64,000 nucleotides of DNA, taken from assembly GCA_022606135.1 (NCBI GenBank), contig JABYQN010000004.1, positions 310,001 to 374,000 on the forward strand, read 5' to 3'. Both the position numbers and the translations under genes were made by a program. Below, piece after piece: positions 34,441 through 47,184 of the stretch; the stretch's first letter is position 1; every line of letters begins with the position of its first letter. Below the pieces are notes generated by a model. It saw only the letters and a list, made by a program, of their open reading frames with translations. It was not told the DNA's origin and made no database searches. The DNA comes from Fomes fomentarius (lineage: Eukaryota; Basidiomycota; Agaricomycetes; Polyporales; Polyporaceae).

Positions 34441-35611
34441 AGCTTCGGATGTACCAACTTTGGCGCTGGCTTCGGAGTTGCGTGCTTGTGGGAGGGTCAT
34501 CGCGTAGTGCAAGCAAGGCTGGGGCCCAAGAACTGTGGGTTGAACTGCTGGTCGTGATGTGGAAACGTAGCGGAAGTCACAGTGGCCACCCCTGTCAATG
34601 ATACGACATAGCATGCGCGCATTTTGTCGAAGATGGGCTCTGATAATGTCCCGGCAGCCATGCTATCACCATGACGTTCTGCGTGCTCGTTTGTATGCCA
34701 TTCACGAACAAAGATACTTCCTTCTCGCCTGCACCATGCCACGTCGTCATCAAAACCCTGCGGCCTACCAAAGCCTGATAATCCCCGTGCATGTGGTTCG
34801 AGAGCCAATATAGGACCCACCCCAGATGGCAAAGGATAGCGTCTCCAGAGATGCCAAGCGGAGGTGTACATATATTCTGGGCATGTGGCGAGGATAGTAA
34901 GCACTTATAACATCGTAATGATCATGCTTTCGGTGGCCCCGCACTTACGGCTCCGCGGCAAATCTTAACTCCAGGCGCTGCGTGCAAACGGAGCATCAAC
35001 AAATGGAAGCCTGAGGCGTACAGTACCCTGGTAGACAGATAGTATAGACAAGTATATGCGGTTTCAAGTCATAGTGCTGTCAAGAAGCTATGGTACATCA
35101 ATTTGAGTATAAGAGCGTGCAGTCGTGCTGCAATCTGTAGAGAGACGGCGGAGTCCGCAGTACGGTACGGTGCACACAAGAGTGAGCAAGACTTATTACT
35201 GGTATTATGTACCTGCAGAGAGACGGCGGAGTCTAGATGTAGGATGGTAGTCAGATATATGTACTTGCAAATTGCAATACTGCTATGTGTGTATGATATT
35301 AGTTGATCCATACCATAAGCACGGTGCACACGAGAGTGAGCAAGACTGAGGGGTGGGCAAGTGAGAGATCGAGTATAAATGATAAACGAGTGAAAGAGCG
35401 CTACAAAAGTGTCGGCTAAATGAGAGTCCAAAAAGGAAATGTAAGCGCTCTTAATAGCGATCGAACGGCGCGGAATCTAAGTCTATCGGAGCAGAATCAA
35501 GTAATGAGAGTGTACGTCAAGTTAAGTGGGAAACAATGGATACGACGGGACGGTGTCCGGTGAGTCTGCGACTCGGATCGTTGTGCTCCAACATAGAAAG
35601 CTCAAGAGTGA
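34441..35611. other. Intergenic with short internal repeats
   Basis: Contains duplicated words such as AGAGACGGCGGAGTC (near 35140 and 35220) and GAGAGTGAGCAAGACT-like segments (near 35180 and 35330). No gene was recognised. The region is copied at 40.3-41.5 kb. Confidence 0.5.
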
Positions 35612-38146
35612 TCAAAGCGGGAACTGCAGCGAGAGATTTGTCAGGAGCTTCATCGCGTCGACGCGGTAGTCGTCGTTCGTGATACTCAGCGGGATCAGCC
35701 CATCGAGGAACGTCAAAAGCTTCGGCGAGGACGTCGTGTACTTGGGCCACGAGATACCTGTCTTGCCGTTCGGGTTGAGGGTGTTGACAAAGTTGATCAG
35801 ATAGTCGGCCATGTCACTTCCGCTGTACACGTTGAGGATGTCGGAACCGTGCGCCTGTTGTGTTATACCACAGTCAACTAATGAGGTCAGATCGTAGTCG
35901 TGCAATCACGTACCGATCCCAATGCAGGGAGAGCCTTGAGACGCTTGTTCACTAAGGAGGGAATCAGTGCGCGCGCGCGAGAATATCGAGTGCGTCGCAG
36001 CACTTACAGAAAGCCCACGTGTTCTGCTTGCCAGAAGTCTGCTCGAGGAAGAACCGACGGGGTGCCTGGAAGACGAGGTCACCCTGCATGGCAGCCAGGC
36101 GCTTGAACTGAGGTGTAATGGCGTTCAAGATGCCAGTGTTGAATGGTGAGCCTGCGATGATGTCTCCAGGGTACAGTGTCAGCACGCTGTCCAGGTCGGC
36201 GCTAGAAATCTCCGGGATGTAGTTGCCGGTGATGTACTGGCGCAGGTCCGCCTCGGTCCTGTGCGACCACAGGTAAGTGGAACGCAAGCGCACAGGTGCG
36301 AGTTATGACTTACGTGATGTTGGTGGTGGACAAAGAGAACAATGTACCCTCGTCGTCACAGTCCTGAGAAGAGGCGTGAGTACCGTATATGCAGCTTAAT
36401 GCAACCAGGAACCTACGCCAGTCACGAAGGGGATGTTTGCGATACTGCCCTGCTTGACGAGGTTCTGAGGATGGTCTGTCAAGAACGTGCCATCCGCGCG
36501 CGGCAGCCATGCCAAGCGGAGAGACTATACAATAAAGCGCAACCAGGTAAAAAAAATGAACGTGACCCTGAAATGTGTGCAGGAGGCACACTCACCTGGT
36601 ACGCGAAGATACCTGGCGAGTTGTCGACCGCCTGCTTGAGATTATCAAACGGAACCTCGCGCAAGCACTGCAGAGTGTCAGCAGCACCAGAGCATCCGGT
36701 CTGCGAGACGAGCTTGTCATAATCAGCCTGGCCGTTGCTGAGGTCGCCAGTCGGAATTGGCGAGCCGGACTGCATGAACGCGCCGCGGAAAAGACCCTCG
36801 GTGTTTCCACCGTTGGCGATCATATGGAGCGCTACCGAAATCGCGCCGGCACTTTCGCCCCATCTGTCGAGGTATAAGTGGAAGAGAAAGGGACAAGTTG
36901 AGAAGGAGACGGCGTCGCATGTGGTTCAGCTGCAGGTCCCATAGACAACGACGGATGAAAGACTGAACGCACATTGTCACTTTCGTGGGATCGCCGCCGA
37001 ATGCGGAGATGTACTTCTGGACCCACCGAAGCGCCAGCCGCTCTACAACATGCCATTGTCAGCTTCGAGATTCACGTCAACGGAATGGAAGGCTTACGGT
37101 CCTGGAGGCCGAGGTTACCGACACCGGCCTCCTTGACCTCCTTACTGGACAGGAAGCCGTACGCTGGGCGACGTTCAGTTCATGTCGTGACAGGCGGACT
37201 TGAAGCGAAGCTGCCCTACCTGACACACTACGTCATGGCCATAGGTTATGTCAATGAATGGTCTCAATGCTGGGTCTAGACATGCCGACAACTCACCGAT
37301 AATTCATGCTCACATAAATGACAGGTTCTCCCAGTTCGATAGAGCGGCTGACGATGACGCCGCCATCGTAGCTTGGAAATGTTCAGTTCCGATCCAATTG
37401 CGCCTGACGCGGCGAGAGAAAACGTACGTGTCGGTGGAGCCAATTTCGAAGCCGCCTTGCCCGCACGTCAGCTAAACTTAGAGTGTGAGAATTCTCGCAC
37501 ATACCTCCGAAGATCCACTAGAAGCGAAGCCACTAGTGAGTACAAAGAACAGCCCCGAGCCATGCGATAGACGATAGACAGAAAAACTTACAACTGCGAC
37601 CGGCAGCTTCGCGGTCGGTTTCGTGCCCGCCGGGACGATAACGTTCAGCGTGAGGCCTATGTACGCAGTGTGCTGTCAGCAGGAATTACGCAACGAGGCG
37701 ACGAGCATTCCCGCTTACAGTCTTCTGCCGACGGTGAAATGACGTAGTAAACGCTGTTCACGATAAATTCGACCGCGTCTCCTGCCAGGCTCAGGCTGTC
37801 GAGCTGGGGGAAGTCAAAGGCCTGCTGGGGACACCCGGGGCCGTAGCTCGTCACTGTCTGAGTGCCGTTGTAGGGATCCACGGCGACGGGCAGATTGAAC
37901 CGGAGGTTCCCAACACTGCAGAGGACAATGAAGGTTAGCATGCGCATGGACTCCGCGAAGACGGACGTACGGAGCCTTGCCAAAGGGAATCCCAAGGAAC
38001 TTGTTCGTCGTGCCATCCGAAGTGCCCACGAAGGTCCCCTGATCGAGCTGGACAGCGGGAGGAGCGCGCTTGTGCGGGTCCGTCGGGACAGCAAGGGCAG
38101 TGCTTCCAGTGAGGAGGGGGAGAAGGCAGAGCAGCCGGACGAGCAT
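35612..38146 (-). CDS. Secreted type-B carboxylesterase/lipase A
   Basis: About 15 exons, roughly 560 aa, all joins in frame. Signal peptide MLVRLLCLLPLLTGSTALA. LDQGTFVGTSDGTTNKFLG-PFGKAP, WIFGGGFEIGSTDTYDGGVI (oxyanion-hole GGG), then NYR, an 11 nt microexon (37200-37210) and YGFLSSKEVKEAGVGNLGLQ. Catalytic triad: Ser in WGESAGA, Glu in CDDEGT, His in AHGSDI. This is the fungal cholinesterase/Candida-rugosa-lipase family: an extracellular esterase or lipase on sterol or fatty esters. The intron before DCDDEG starts right after VTG (gtaggt). Twin gene: 41492-44006. Confidence 0.92.
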
Positions 38147-38245
38147 CTTGCACTGGAGGCCGGAGAGTGAGCAGACTCAGAGCGACGGGGCTTGGTTCCT
38201 CCCTGTGCGTGAGGCTGGGGCTCATCTTCACTAAAACGACGCGAA

Positions 38246-38251
38246 TATATA
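38246..38251 (-). promoter_or_regulatory. TATA box of carboxylesterase A
   Basis: TATATA about 100 bp upstream of the ATG at 38146. It is conserved at the same place in copy 2 (44114-44119). Confidence 0.55.
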
Positions 38252-39000
38252 CGCATTGCGGGACGCGTCTCCTGGAGAAGACCGGTTACCGGATATAGAT
38301 TGTATGTATGTAAGATTCGCACCGTCTCCCTGTTCCCTGCATGTCCGCTTGCAGTCGGTACCTCGGAAGAGGGTGAGACTGACATCACGCTGCCACCCTG
38401 CGGGATGCGTTCTCAGAAGTCCAGGGCGAAATTACTGAAAGAGGGACGATCCTGTCGTGATCACATGATGGCGGTAGGCATATATCGGTCAAAGTCACGT
38501 TGGACCGAGCTGCCCTTAGTAATCGAGAGACCATTGCGCGTCACCCCTTCTCGCGGGCATGTGTTCGAGTCTAAGTGCCGAGCTAGAGGCATGGACGAGC
38601 TCAGTGCAGTGAGCTTGGGGCTGAAACACTCACCAGTCATAGATGAGTGTGTGGGGGTAGTGCGGGGTAATAGAGACTGGTAGAGAACAACCCCAGAGAA
38701 GCGAACGTCGCTTGGGCTCAGATCGTGAGAGAGGATCTGATGGGTACTAGTAGAACTGCAGGAGGCTGAAGATGTCTCTCTGTTGACTTACGATATGTGC
38801 GTGCTCAGTAATTGGCTAGTCATGGGACCGCAGCTGTCTGCATTCCTTGCTAGCAGAACCGGACTTTCTCAGTCCGGACATCATAAGGTTCAGTGGTAGA
38901 GCTTGAATTCTCCACGGTGTCCCTGGTGGAACTTGTCAGTGAAAGGAACCGATCCGTTGCTTCACGTACAGTGACTCTTGGAGCCCTGTAGGGCCAATAC

Positions 39001-40186
39001 CGAAACAGACCAGAGCATCGACTATCACATGCGTGAGCAATCGCAATGGCGCGAGAATGCAGGTCAAGGCTGAGACTTCAAATCGGAAGGCTGAGATTCG
39101 GTATATCTAGAAGCTAGATCTCACACAGCGGCCGTCCTTCGTCAAATAAAATTGGCAAAGGTTAGTTAGAGGTAAGTGCCTGGAATCGATGGATGAGGGG
39201 AAGCGACTTCAGGTCAGCCTTCAACTGCTGCCATTGTGAACCTCCGAGTCAAAGGTCGGGACCATTTCCGAATGATATAGGGAAAAGTCCTTTTCACCAT
39301 GAGTGTCAGGCAAAAGTTGGGGCTGGTGAAAGGAGATGTAAATACTCACAAGAGTAGATTACTAATACTTACTTGAACATAAGAACTGGGGATGGACAAC
39401 GCCCGCAAGCATCCTTGTGTTTGTCCCTGTTTACAATCAGATCAAGCGCCCTGTTAGGATGGTACCCAGAATGCACGAAGTTTATAGCCAGCGGGCTCAT
39501 TTTTTCTGTCAAACAACCCTGTGCTCAACGACACATACGGATACCAGACTCAGGTTGGCCATGAAAAATCGGAGATACCAGTCAAATTCGCTGTTCTGGA
39601 ATATGGATTGCAATTCTAACAGTGTCTTATTAGTGTTATTGCACATATTTGAAGGATCCCTAGATGACTATATACCGCATAGATTGACGTTGAGAAATCA
39701 GTAGAGAATTGACTGCAGCAGGCTACAAACTTCGCGCAGAGTCACTAGTCGAAGGATCGCGCGAGGTGCGCGCCAATTAGGCGCCGGTGCCACAAACGAC
39801 GAATGCGCGATGCACGTGACCCCGTAGAGGCCCATAGCACGACAGACAAAGGTCCATTCTGCACCACAGGCAGCCTATAGGGAGTGCAAAGGCGACAGCG
39901 GGATGATGGGCAGTCAATAGTCATGCGATATGTCAATTTGGCCACAATTGCATGCCTATAACCCGCCTATAGCCCGGTGCAAAATCTGACGGTGTCCGGA
40001 GTGTAGTGCGAATACTATGTCCAGTAAGCTATACCAATCTACAAACCTGTGTTAGAGACCCGAGCTTCAGGCCATAAGAATGAAAAGTATGATGCTTACA
40101 TGTGGTTTAGTCACAGCGAAGGGCAGATTTAACACTGGCACACTGGCACACTTGCTGGTGAAGCCGTCCGACTCCCAGTTCCGGGC
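39001..40186. other. Spacer between the two duplication copies
   Basis: About 1.2 kb found only once in the window. No coding potential, repeat or RNA was recognised. Confidence 0.5.
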
Positions 40187-40298
40187 GCCAAGCGAGCTCG
40201 ACTCAGAAGATCTTGTCCTCGCAGACGAGATTGAGTCTGACCCGGAAATCAAGAGGAGTAGGGCCAAAAACGCGGACGTGAATGTGGCTGAGGTGACT
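40187..40298 (+). pseudogene. Orphan copy of the MFS transporter C-terminal tail
   Basis: Encodes PSELDSEDLVLADEIESDPE and KNADVNVAEV, near-identical to the acidic tail at 34321-34440, but no transporter body precedes it and the stop codon is lost (TGA became a Thr codon context). A passive part of the duplicated block. Confidence 0.85.
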
Positions 40299-41059
40299 GA
40301 AGCTTCGGATGTACAAAATATCGCTGGCTTCGGAGTTCCGTGTTTGTGGAAGGACCATCGCGTACTAGTGCATGCCAGAACCCAAGAGTTTGATATTGAT
40401 CTGCTGGTCGTGGCGTAGAAATGTAGCGGAAGTGACAGTGGCTACCCGTGTGAATGATCGACAAAGCATGCGCGCATTCAGTGGAAGATGGGCTCTGATA
40501 ATGTCCTGGCAGCTATGCTATCACGATGACAATATATTGGCTCATTTATACAAACGCAGAAACTTCCTTTTCGCCTGCACCATACCACGTCGTTGGCAAG
40601 CTCCGTGCGGCCTACGAAAGGATTCCAATAATATCGGTGTATTTGGTTGGAGGGTCACTTAGCTATAGGGCCAGCCCCAGATGGCAGAGGCTGGTGTTTC
40701 CAGAGACGCTAAGCGGAGGTGTATACACATTATTATGAGCATGTGACGAGGATATTCAGTACTCGTAAGAGTGAGGCTGACTTCTGCCTAGGGTGGTACG
40801 TGTAAGCGTCTCATGGTTGTCCTCGTAATGATCATGCTCGCGGTGGCCCCGAATTGACGCCTCCGCGGCAAACCTTAATTCTAGGCACTTAAGCGGGTGT
40901 GCAGACGGAGCACGAAAAGGCGTAGAAGTACCCTGGTAAGACAGAGAATACAGACACGTACATGCGGTTGCAAGCCATAGTGCTGTCAATAAGGTAGGGT
41001 ACATCATCTCGAGTATGAGAGCGTGCAGTCGTGTGCGGCGATCTGTAGATAGACGGCGG

Positions 41060-41192
41060 AGTCCTCAGTACGGTGCACATGAGAGTGAGCAAGACTAACA
41101 ACGGTTTTTGTACTTGTAGAGTGAGACGCGGAGTCTAGATACAGGATGGTAGTCAGTCCTTCTCACTCTCGTGTGCACCGTACTGAGGTTAT
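41060..41192. repeat. Inverted repeat in copy 2
   Basis: CTCAGTACGGTGCACATGAG (about 41062-41081) followed by AGTGAGCAAG, and its near reverse complement around 41157-41190. This gives roughly 33 bp arms with a spacer of about 60 nt. In copy 1 the corresponding elements are direct rather than inverted. Confidence 0.6.
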
Positions 41193-41491
41193 GGATTCAC
41201 TCGTATCATACACACATATCAGTCGCTGACTAAGGGCTGGGCAAGTGACAGAGCAAGTAGAAGTGAGAAACGAGCGAAAGAGCGCTAAGTGTCGGCTAAC
41301 CATACGAAAGTTCAAAAAGGAAATGTAAGCGCTCTTAGCAAGTGTATCGAATCAAGTAATGAGAATGCATATAATATCAGTGATATATCAAGTGAAGAGG
41401 AACAACATGGATACGACGGGACGGTGTCCGGTGAGTCTGCGACTCGGATTGTGTGTTCCAACATCGAAAGCTCAAGAGTGGGGAGGAATGA

Positions 41492-44006
41492 TCAAAGCGG
41501 GTTGAATTGCAGCGAGAGATTTGTCAGGAGCTTCATCGCGTCGACGCGGTAGTCGTCGTTCGTGATCCTCAGCGGGATCAGCCCGTCGAGGAACATCAAC
41601 AGTTTCGGCGAGGACGTCGTGTACTTGGGCCACGAGATACCTGTCCTGCCGTTGGGGTCGAGGTTGTTGACAAAGTTGATCAGATAGTCGGCCATGTCGC
41701 TTCCAGAGTACACGTTGAGGATGTCGGAAGCGTGGACCTGTTGTGATATACCACGTGATAGTCCACAAGTCAACTGATGAGGTCAGATTGTAGCGCAAAC
41801 ACGTACCGATCCCAATACAGGGAGAGCCTTGAGGCGCTTGCTCACTAAGGAGGGAATCAGTGCGCGCGAGAGAATATCGAGTGCGTCGCAGCACTTACAG
41901 AAAGCCCACGTGTTCTGCTTGCCAGAGGTGTGCTCGAGGAAGAACCGACGGGGTGCCTGGAAGATGAGGTCACCGTGGAAGGCGGCAAGGCGCTTGAACT
42001 GAGGCGTGATGGCGTTCAAGATGCCAGTGTTGAATGGCGAGCCTGCGGTGATGTCTCCAGGGTACAGCGTCAGCAGGCTGTCCAGGTCGGCGCCCGCGTC
42101 CTCCGGGATGTAGTTGCCGGTGATGTAGTGGCGCAGGTCCGCCTCGGTCCTGTGCGACCAAAGGTAAGTGGAACACAGGCCCACAGGTGCTAGTTATGAC
42201 TTACGTGATGTTGGTGGAGGACAAAGAGAACAGTGTACCCTCGTCGTCACAGTCCTGAGCAGAGGCGTGAGTATCGTCCATGTGGCGTGATGCAACCAGG
42301 AACCTACGCCAGTCACGAAGGGGATATTTGCGATTATGCCCTGCTTGACGAGGTTCTGAGGATGGTCTGTCAAGAACGTGCCATCCGCGCGCGGCAGCCA
42401 TGGCAAGCGGGGAGACTATGAAATGAAAGTGCAGCGATGTCAAACTAACATTAACTGAGATATGTGCACGAGGCCCACTTACCTGATACGAGAAGATACC
42501 TGGCGAGTTGTCGACCGCTTGCTTGAGCTTATCAAACGGGACCTCGCGCAAGCACTGCAGAGTGTCAGCAGCACCAGAGCATCCAGTCTGCGAGACGAGC
42601 TTGTCATAATCGGCCTGGCCATCGCTGAGGTCGCCAGTCGGAATCGGCGAGCCGGACTGCATGAACGCGCCGCGGAAAAGACCCTCGGTGTTTCCGCCGT
42701 TGGTGATCATATGGAGCGCTATAGAAATCGCGCCGGCACTCTCGCCCCATCTGTCGAATTAAGTAGAAAGAATACAGGACAAGTTGAAAAGGAGGCGGCG
42801 GGGCGTGTGGGTCAGCTGCAAAACCCACAGACAACGACGGAGGAAAGACTGAACGCACATTGTCACTTTCGTGGGATCGCCGCCGAATGCGGAGATGTAC
42901 TTCTGGACCCACCGAAGCGCCAGCCGCTCTACAAAACGCCATTTTCAGCTTCGAGATTGACGTCAACGGAATGGAAGGCTTACGGTCCTGGAGGCCGAGG
43001 TTACCGACACCGGCCTCCTTGACCTCCTTACTGGACAGGAAGCCGTACGCTGCACGACGTTCAGTTCATGGCGTGACAGGCGGACTCGAAGCCAAGCTGC
43101 CTACCTGACACACTACGTGATGGCCATAGGTTATGTCAATGAATGGTCTCAATGCTGGGTTCAGATATACCACCAACAACTCACCGATAATTCATGCTCA
43201 CATAAATAACAGGTTCTCCTAGCTTGATCGAGCGGCTGACGATGACGCCGCCATCGTAGCTTGGAAATGTTCAGTTCCAATCCAATTGCGGCGAGAGAAA
43301 ACGTACGTGTCGGTGGACCCAAATTCAAAGGCACCTTGGCCGCACGTCAACTAAACCCGAGTGTGAGAAGTCTGGCACATACCTCCGAAGATCCACTAGA
43401 AGCGAAGCCACTAGTGAGTACAGAGCCATGCGAGAGACGATAGACAGAAAAATTTACAACTGCGACCGGCAGCTTCGCGCTCGGTTTCGTGCCCGCTGGG
43501 ACGATGACGTTTAGCGTGAGGCCTATTTAGGTGTACTGTCAGCAGGAATAATGCAATGAGGCGACGCGCATTCCCGCTTACAGTCTTCGGCCGAGGGTGA
43601 AATGACGTTGTAAACGCTGTTCACTATATAGTCGATCACGGCTGCTCCCAGGCCCAGGCTGTCGAGCTGGGGGAAGTCGAAGGCCTGCTGGGGACACCCG
43701 GGGCCGTAGCTCGTCACTGTTTGAGTGCCATTGTAGGGATCCACCGCGACGGGCAGATTAAATCGGAGGTTCCCAACACTGCAGAGGACAATGAAGGTTA
43801 GCATGCACATGGGCTTCGCGAATACGGACGTACGGAGCCTTGCCAAAGGGAATTCCAAGGAACTTGTTCGTCGTGCCATCCGAAGTGCCAACGAAAGTCC
43901 CCTGATCGAGTTGGACAGCGGGAGGAGCACGCTTTTGCGGGTCCTTAGGGACAGCAAGGGCACTTCCAGCGAGGAAAGGGAGAAGGCAGAGCAGCGGGGC
44001 GAGCAT
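41492..44006 (-). CDS. Secreted type-B carboxylesterase/lipase B
   Basis: Paralogue of the gene at 35612-38146 with the same exon plan. Signal peptide MLAPLLCLLPFLAGSALA at 44006. It keeps the GESAGA nucleophile, CDDEGT Glu and VHASDI His. The oxyanion region is GGAFEFGSTD (GGA instead of GGG). The 11 nt microexon is 43086-43096. Reading frames are intact, so both copies could be active. The Gly-to-Ala change and Glu-Asp-Ala-Gly-Ala insertion differences suggest divergence after duplication. Confidence 0.92.
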
Positions 44007-44113
44007 CTTGCACTGGGGGACGGAGAGTTGGTAGACTGAGTCTCTCGGAGCGACGGGGCTTGATTCCTCCCTGTGCGTGAGGCCGGGGCTCATCTTCACC
44101 AAGACAACAAGAA

Positions 44114-44119
44114 TATATA
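44114..44119 (-). promoter_or_regulatory. TATA box of carboxylesterase B
   Basis: TATATA about 110 bp before the ATG at 44006, equivalent to the one of copy 1. Confidence 0.55.
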
Positions 44120-44755
44120 CGCATTGCGGGACGCTTCTCGTGGAGAAACCCGATGCTGTATTGAGTGGATAACAATTGCATGTAAGCTCGGCTCAGTTCG
44201 CACCGTCGCCCTGTTCCCTGGTTGTCCGCTTGCACAGACGGGCCTCGGGCCAAGAAGGTGTGAGACTGACGTCACGTTGCCACCCTGTGGAATGCGTTCT
44301 CAGAAGTCCGAGGCGAATTCAGTAAGAGAGGAGCGATCCTGTCGTGATTATACGATGGGTGTGCGCATGCGTCGGGGTGGAAGGGCGAAAGTCACGTTGG
44401 ACCAAGCTGAGATCATACATGCATGTGTGCGTAGTGCAGGTAGAGACTGGTATAGAGCAACCCCAGAGAGGCAAAGTCGCCTGCCAGGCCCAGATGGTGA
44501 GAGAGGATCTTACGGGTACGATATCTCTCTGTTGACTTACGATATGTGCGTGATCGGTAATTGGGTCGTCATGGGACCGCGGCTGTCTGTATTGCTTCGA
44601 ATTGCTTGCTAGCAGAACCAGACTTTCTCAGTCCGGACATCGTAAGGTTCGAGCTTGGATTATCCGTGTCCCTGGTGAACCTTGTCAGCGCAAGGACTGA
44701 ACCTTGAATACGTTGTTTCACATACAGTGATTCCTGAAGCCCTGTCAAGCCAATC

Positions 44756-45175
44756 AGGAAGCGGGCGTGTCAGGAGCTCCGAGCCTCGAGGACGGAAACA
44801 AATTGGAACAGCATGCTGCTCAAGGCAACTGAGATTCGATATATCTAGTGTGAGTCACCGAGCGCTCCATATGCGCGACTTGCGATCGTCGTGGGCGATG
44901 AAGTCGAGTCTCGAGAAGTTGGAACAGAACACGAGAGCTTCGAGCACGACTCGAGGTGGGTGGCTTCGCATTCCTCCAATGCTTAGGTACCTCATACCAA
45001 TCATGCGCATTCCAATGCGTCTTATAGGGCCGATTCATAGTTAATTAGGTGGGGTTGAGCTCGAGGGAGGTAGCAAGTGGGCGCTCAGCGACCAATGCAT
45101 TACGTAACACAAGCGTCTAGACAGGTGGACTTGGTCACGGTGCTCTCACAGTTCACTCACCTCATTTCGCCCACC
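44756..45175. other. Divergent intergenic region
   Basis: Promoter space for the SERINC gene. No other feature was seen. Confidence 0.45.
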
Positions 45176-47075
45176 ATGGGACTTCTGCTCTCATTCCCTC
45201 TCGCTGGTGTCTTTGGCACCGTTGCTTCCTCATGTCTGGCGGGACTAGCATTTTGCTTCACATCGACAGCAGGTCAGCAGCGAAGAAAGCCGTAAGAGCT
45301 TCAAGCTAACAAGCGGTCTTCAGCGTCGATGTTCTGCAAGTCATGTAATTGCAACTCTTCCATTGCCACCCGCGTCGGCTTTGCCGTGAGTAGCTCGCCA
45401 TCTCTCTGGAATACATTAGCTGAGCTCTGAAAGACATGTAGTTGATCTTCGCCTTGAACTCCATGTTAGCATGGCTTATGAAGTCGCCCCTCATCATTGA
45501 GCAAATCGAGAAGATGAGCCATGGATATCTGAAGATGGATTGTGAGGGAGACAGGTGTTATGGTGTCCTTGCGGTACGCCCCTCTTCATTCGCCAGGGGA
45601 CAATAGCGGTAACTCCACCCTCAGGTCCATCGGATCTGCTTCGCACTTGCCCTGTTCCACCTCCTCATCGGTTCTTCCTTGATTGGCGTTCGTGACACGA
45701 AGGACAAGCGGGCCGCTATTCAGAACGGGTGAGTGTTTCTCAGAGCTTTCTCCCCGTTCCACACGCTCAGAGCGAACAGTTGGTGGGGTCCCAAGGTCCT
45801 CCTCTGGCTCGTCCTCGTCGTGGTATCTTTCTTCATTCCAAACGGCTTCTTCATGTTCTGGGGCAACTACGTCGCGATGATCGGCGCGTCCATATTCATC
45901 CTCCTTGGTCTTGTCCTCTTAGTCGACTTCGCGCACACCTGGTCTGAAACCTGCCTCGATAATTGGGAGAACTCTAACTCGAACCTCTGGCAGTGGATTC
46001 TCATCGGCTCCACCGCGGGCATGTACGTCGGCACGATCGCACTCACCGGCGTCCTATACGCTTTCTTCGCCGGCGACGGGTGCACACTCAATCGATTCTT
46101 CATCTCGTTCAACCTCGCCTTATGCATCATCATCACGATCATGTGCGTCCACCCGACCGTGCAGGAGTATAATCCGCGCTCGGGGCTGGCGCAGTCGAGC
46201 ATGGTCGCAGTGTACTGCACATATCTCATCATGTCTGCGGTAGGGAACCATGATCACAACTCGTGCAACCCGCTGCGCCGCGGTTCCGGCACGCAGTACA
46301 CGACGCTGTTCTTGGGTGCTGTGTTCACCTTCGTCGCCATCGCGTATTCGACAAGCAGGGCTGCAACGCAAAGCCGGGCGTTGGTTGGCAAGGACAGGAA
46401 GGGTTCGATCGAGCTTCCTAGTGACGGCGAGCATCATGCCGAACTCGGAGTCGTCAACACTCAGCCTGGCCGGATGGAATCTCCACGGTACCAGGCGCTT
46501 CTGGCTGCTGTTGAGGCTGGGTACGTGTATTTATACTTGTGTTGTCAAGGTCATTGCTCATGCGTTCATATGCAGCGCGATCCCTGCGTCGGCGCTCGAC
46601 GAGGAATGGCAGGATGAGGATGACGACGAGGTCGCGGGAGAATGTAGGGACGACGAGCGCTCAGGGACTCGCTACAACGTAAGTCGAACTCGCTTGCCTA
46701 CCAAGCCTCCATACTGACCTGATTGTACAACAGTATGCGTGGTTCCATGTCATCTTCGCAATTGGCGCCATGTATGTTGCGATGCTCCTGACGGATTGGT
46801 ATGTGCTCTTTTGTCGTTCTGCTTGGGGGCATGATGCTGATGGAGCGTCGCAGGAATGTCGTCAAGCCAGACTCGAACCCGAACCACGATTCGGACGTCT
46901 TCATTGGGCGCTCCGAGGTCGCCATGTGGATGCGTGTTGTGTCCAGCTGGATCTGCATGCTCCTGTACATCTGGAGCCTGCTTGCGCCAGTGCTCATGCC
47001 CGACAGGTACGTCCTCTCTGGTCTCTGATCATGTTGAATGTCGACTCACAGAATGCTAGATTCGGTGACTACTGA
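45176..47075 (+). CDS. TMS1: Tms1/SERINC family membrane protein
   Basis: Nine exons: 45176-45272, 45324-45385, 45442-45573, 45625-45728, 45780-46520, 46576-46678, 46734-46798, 46854-47006, 47060-47075 (490 aa). Hallmarks: N-terminal MGLLLSFPLAGVFGTVASSC, a Cys-rich loop (FCKSCNCNSSIATRVGFA), WWGPKVLLWLVLVVVSFFIP, WSETCLDNWENSNSN, VYCTYLIMSAVGNHDHNSCN and SRAATQSRAL. The C-terminus is YAWFHVIFAIGAMYVAMLLT then the family-typical VSSWICMLLYIWSLLAPVL and ending RFGDY. About ten TM helices. SERINC proteins are lipid scramblase-like or serine-lipid-related proteins of vacuole and plasma membrane. Confidence 0.96.
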
Positions 47076-47184
47076 GTTTCACGATCATTGCGGACTATCT
47101 ACTACTGTACATTATATGATTGATTTGTTTAAACACACGGACATCTAGGGCACAGCACAAGAAGACACATATTCTTCATCCTGT

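Larger units (their letters stand above)
34321..39000. repeat. Segmental duplication, copy 1
   Basis: Begins inside the last exon of the MFS gene (GCGCCAAGCGAGCTCGACTC) and runs through carboxylesterase A and its upstream region to near 39000. The same order recurs at 40187-44755, offset about 5.8 kb, with clear similarity in coding and noncoding parts. Confidence 0.9.
40187..44755. repeat. Segmental duplication, copy 2
   Basis: Repeats the order of 34321-39000: MFS tail, intergenic spacer, carboxylesterase B, promoter with TATATA. The right limit is near AGCCAAT around 44750, where similarity to copy 1 fades. Confidence 0.9.
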
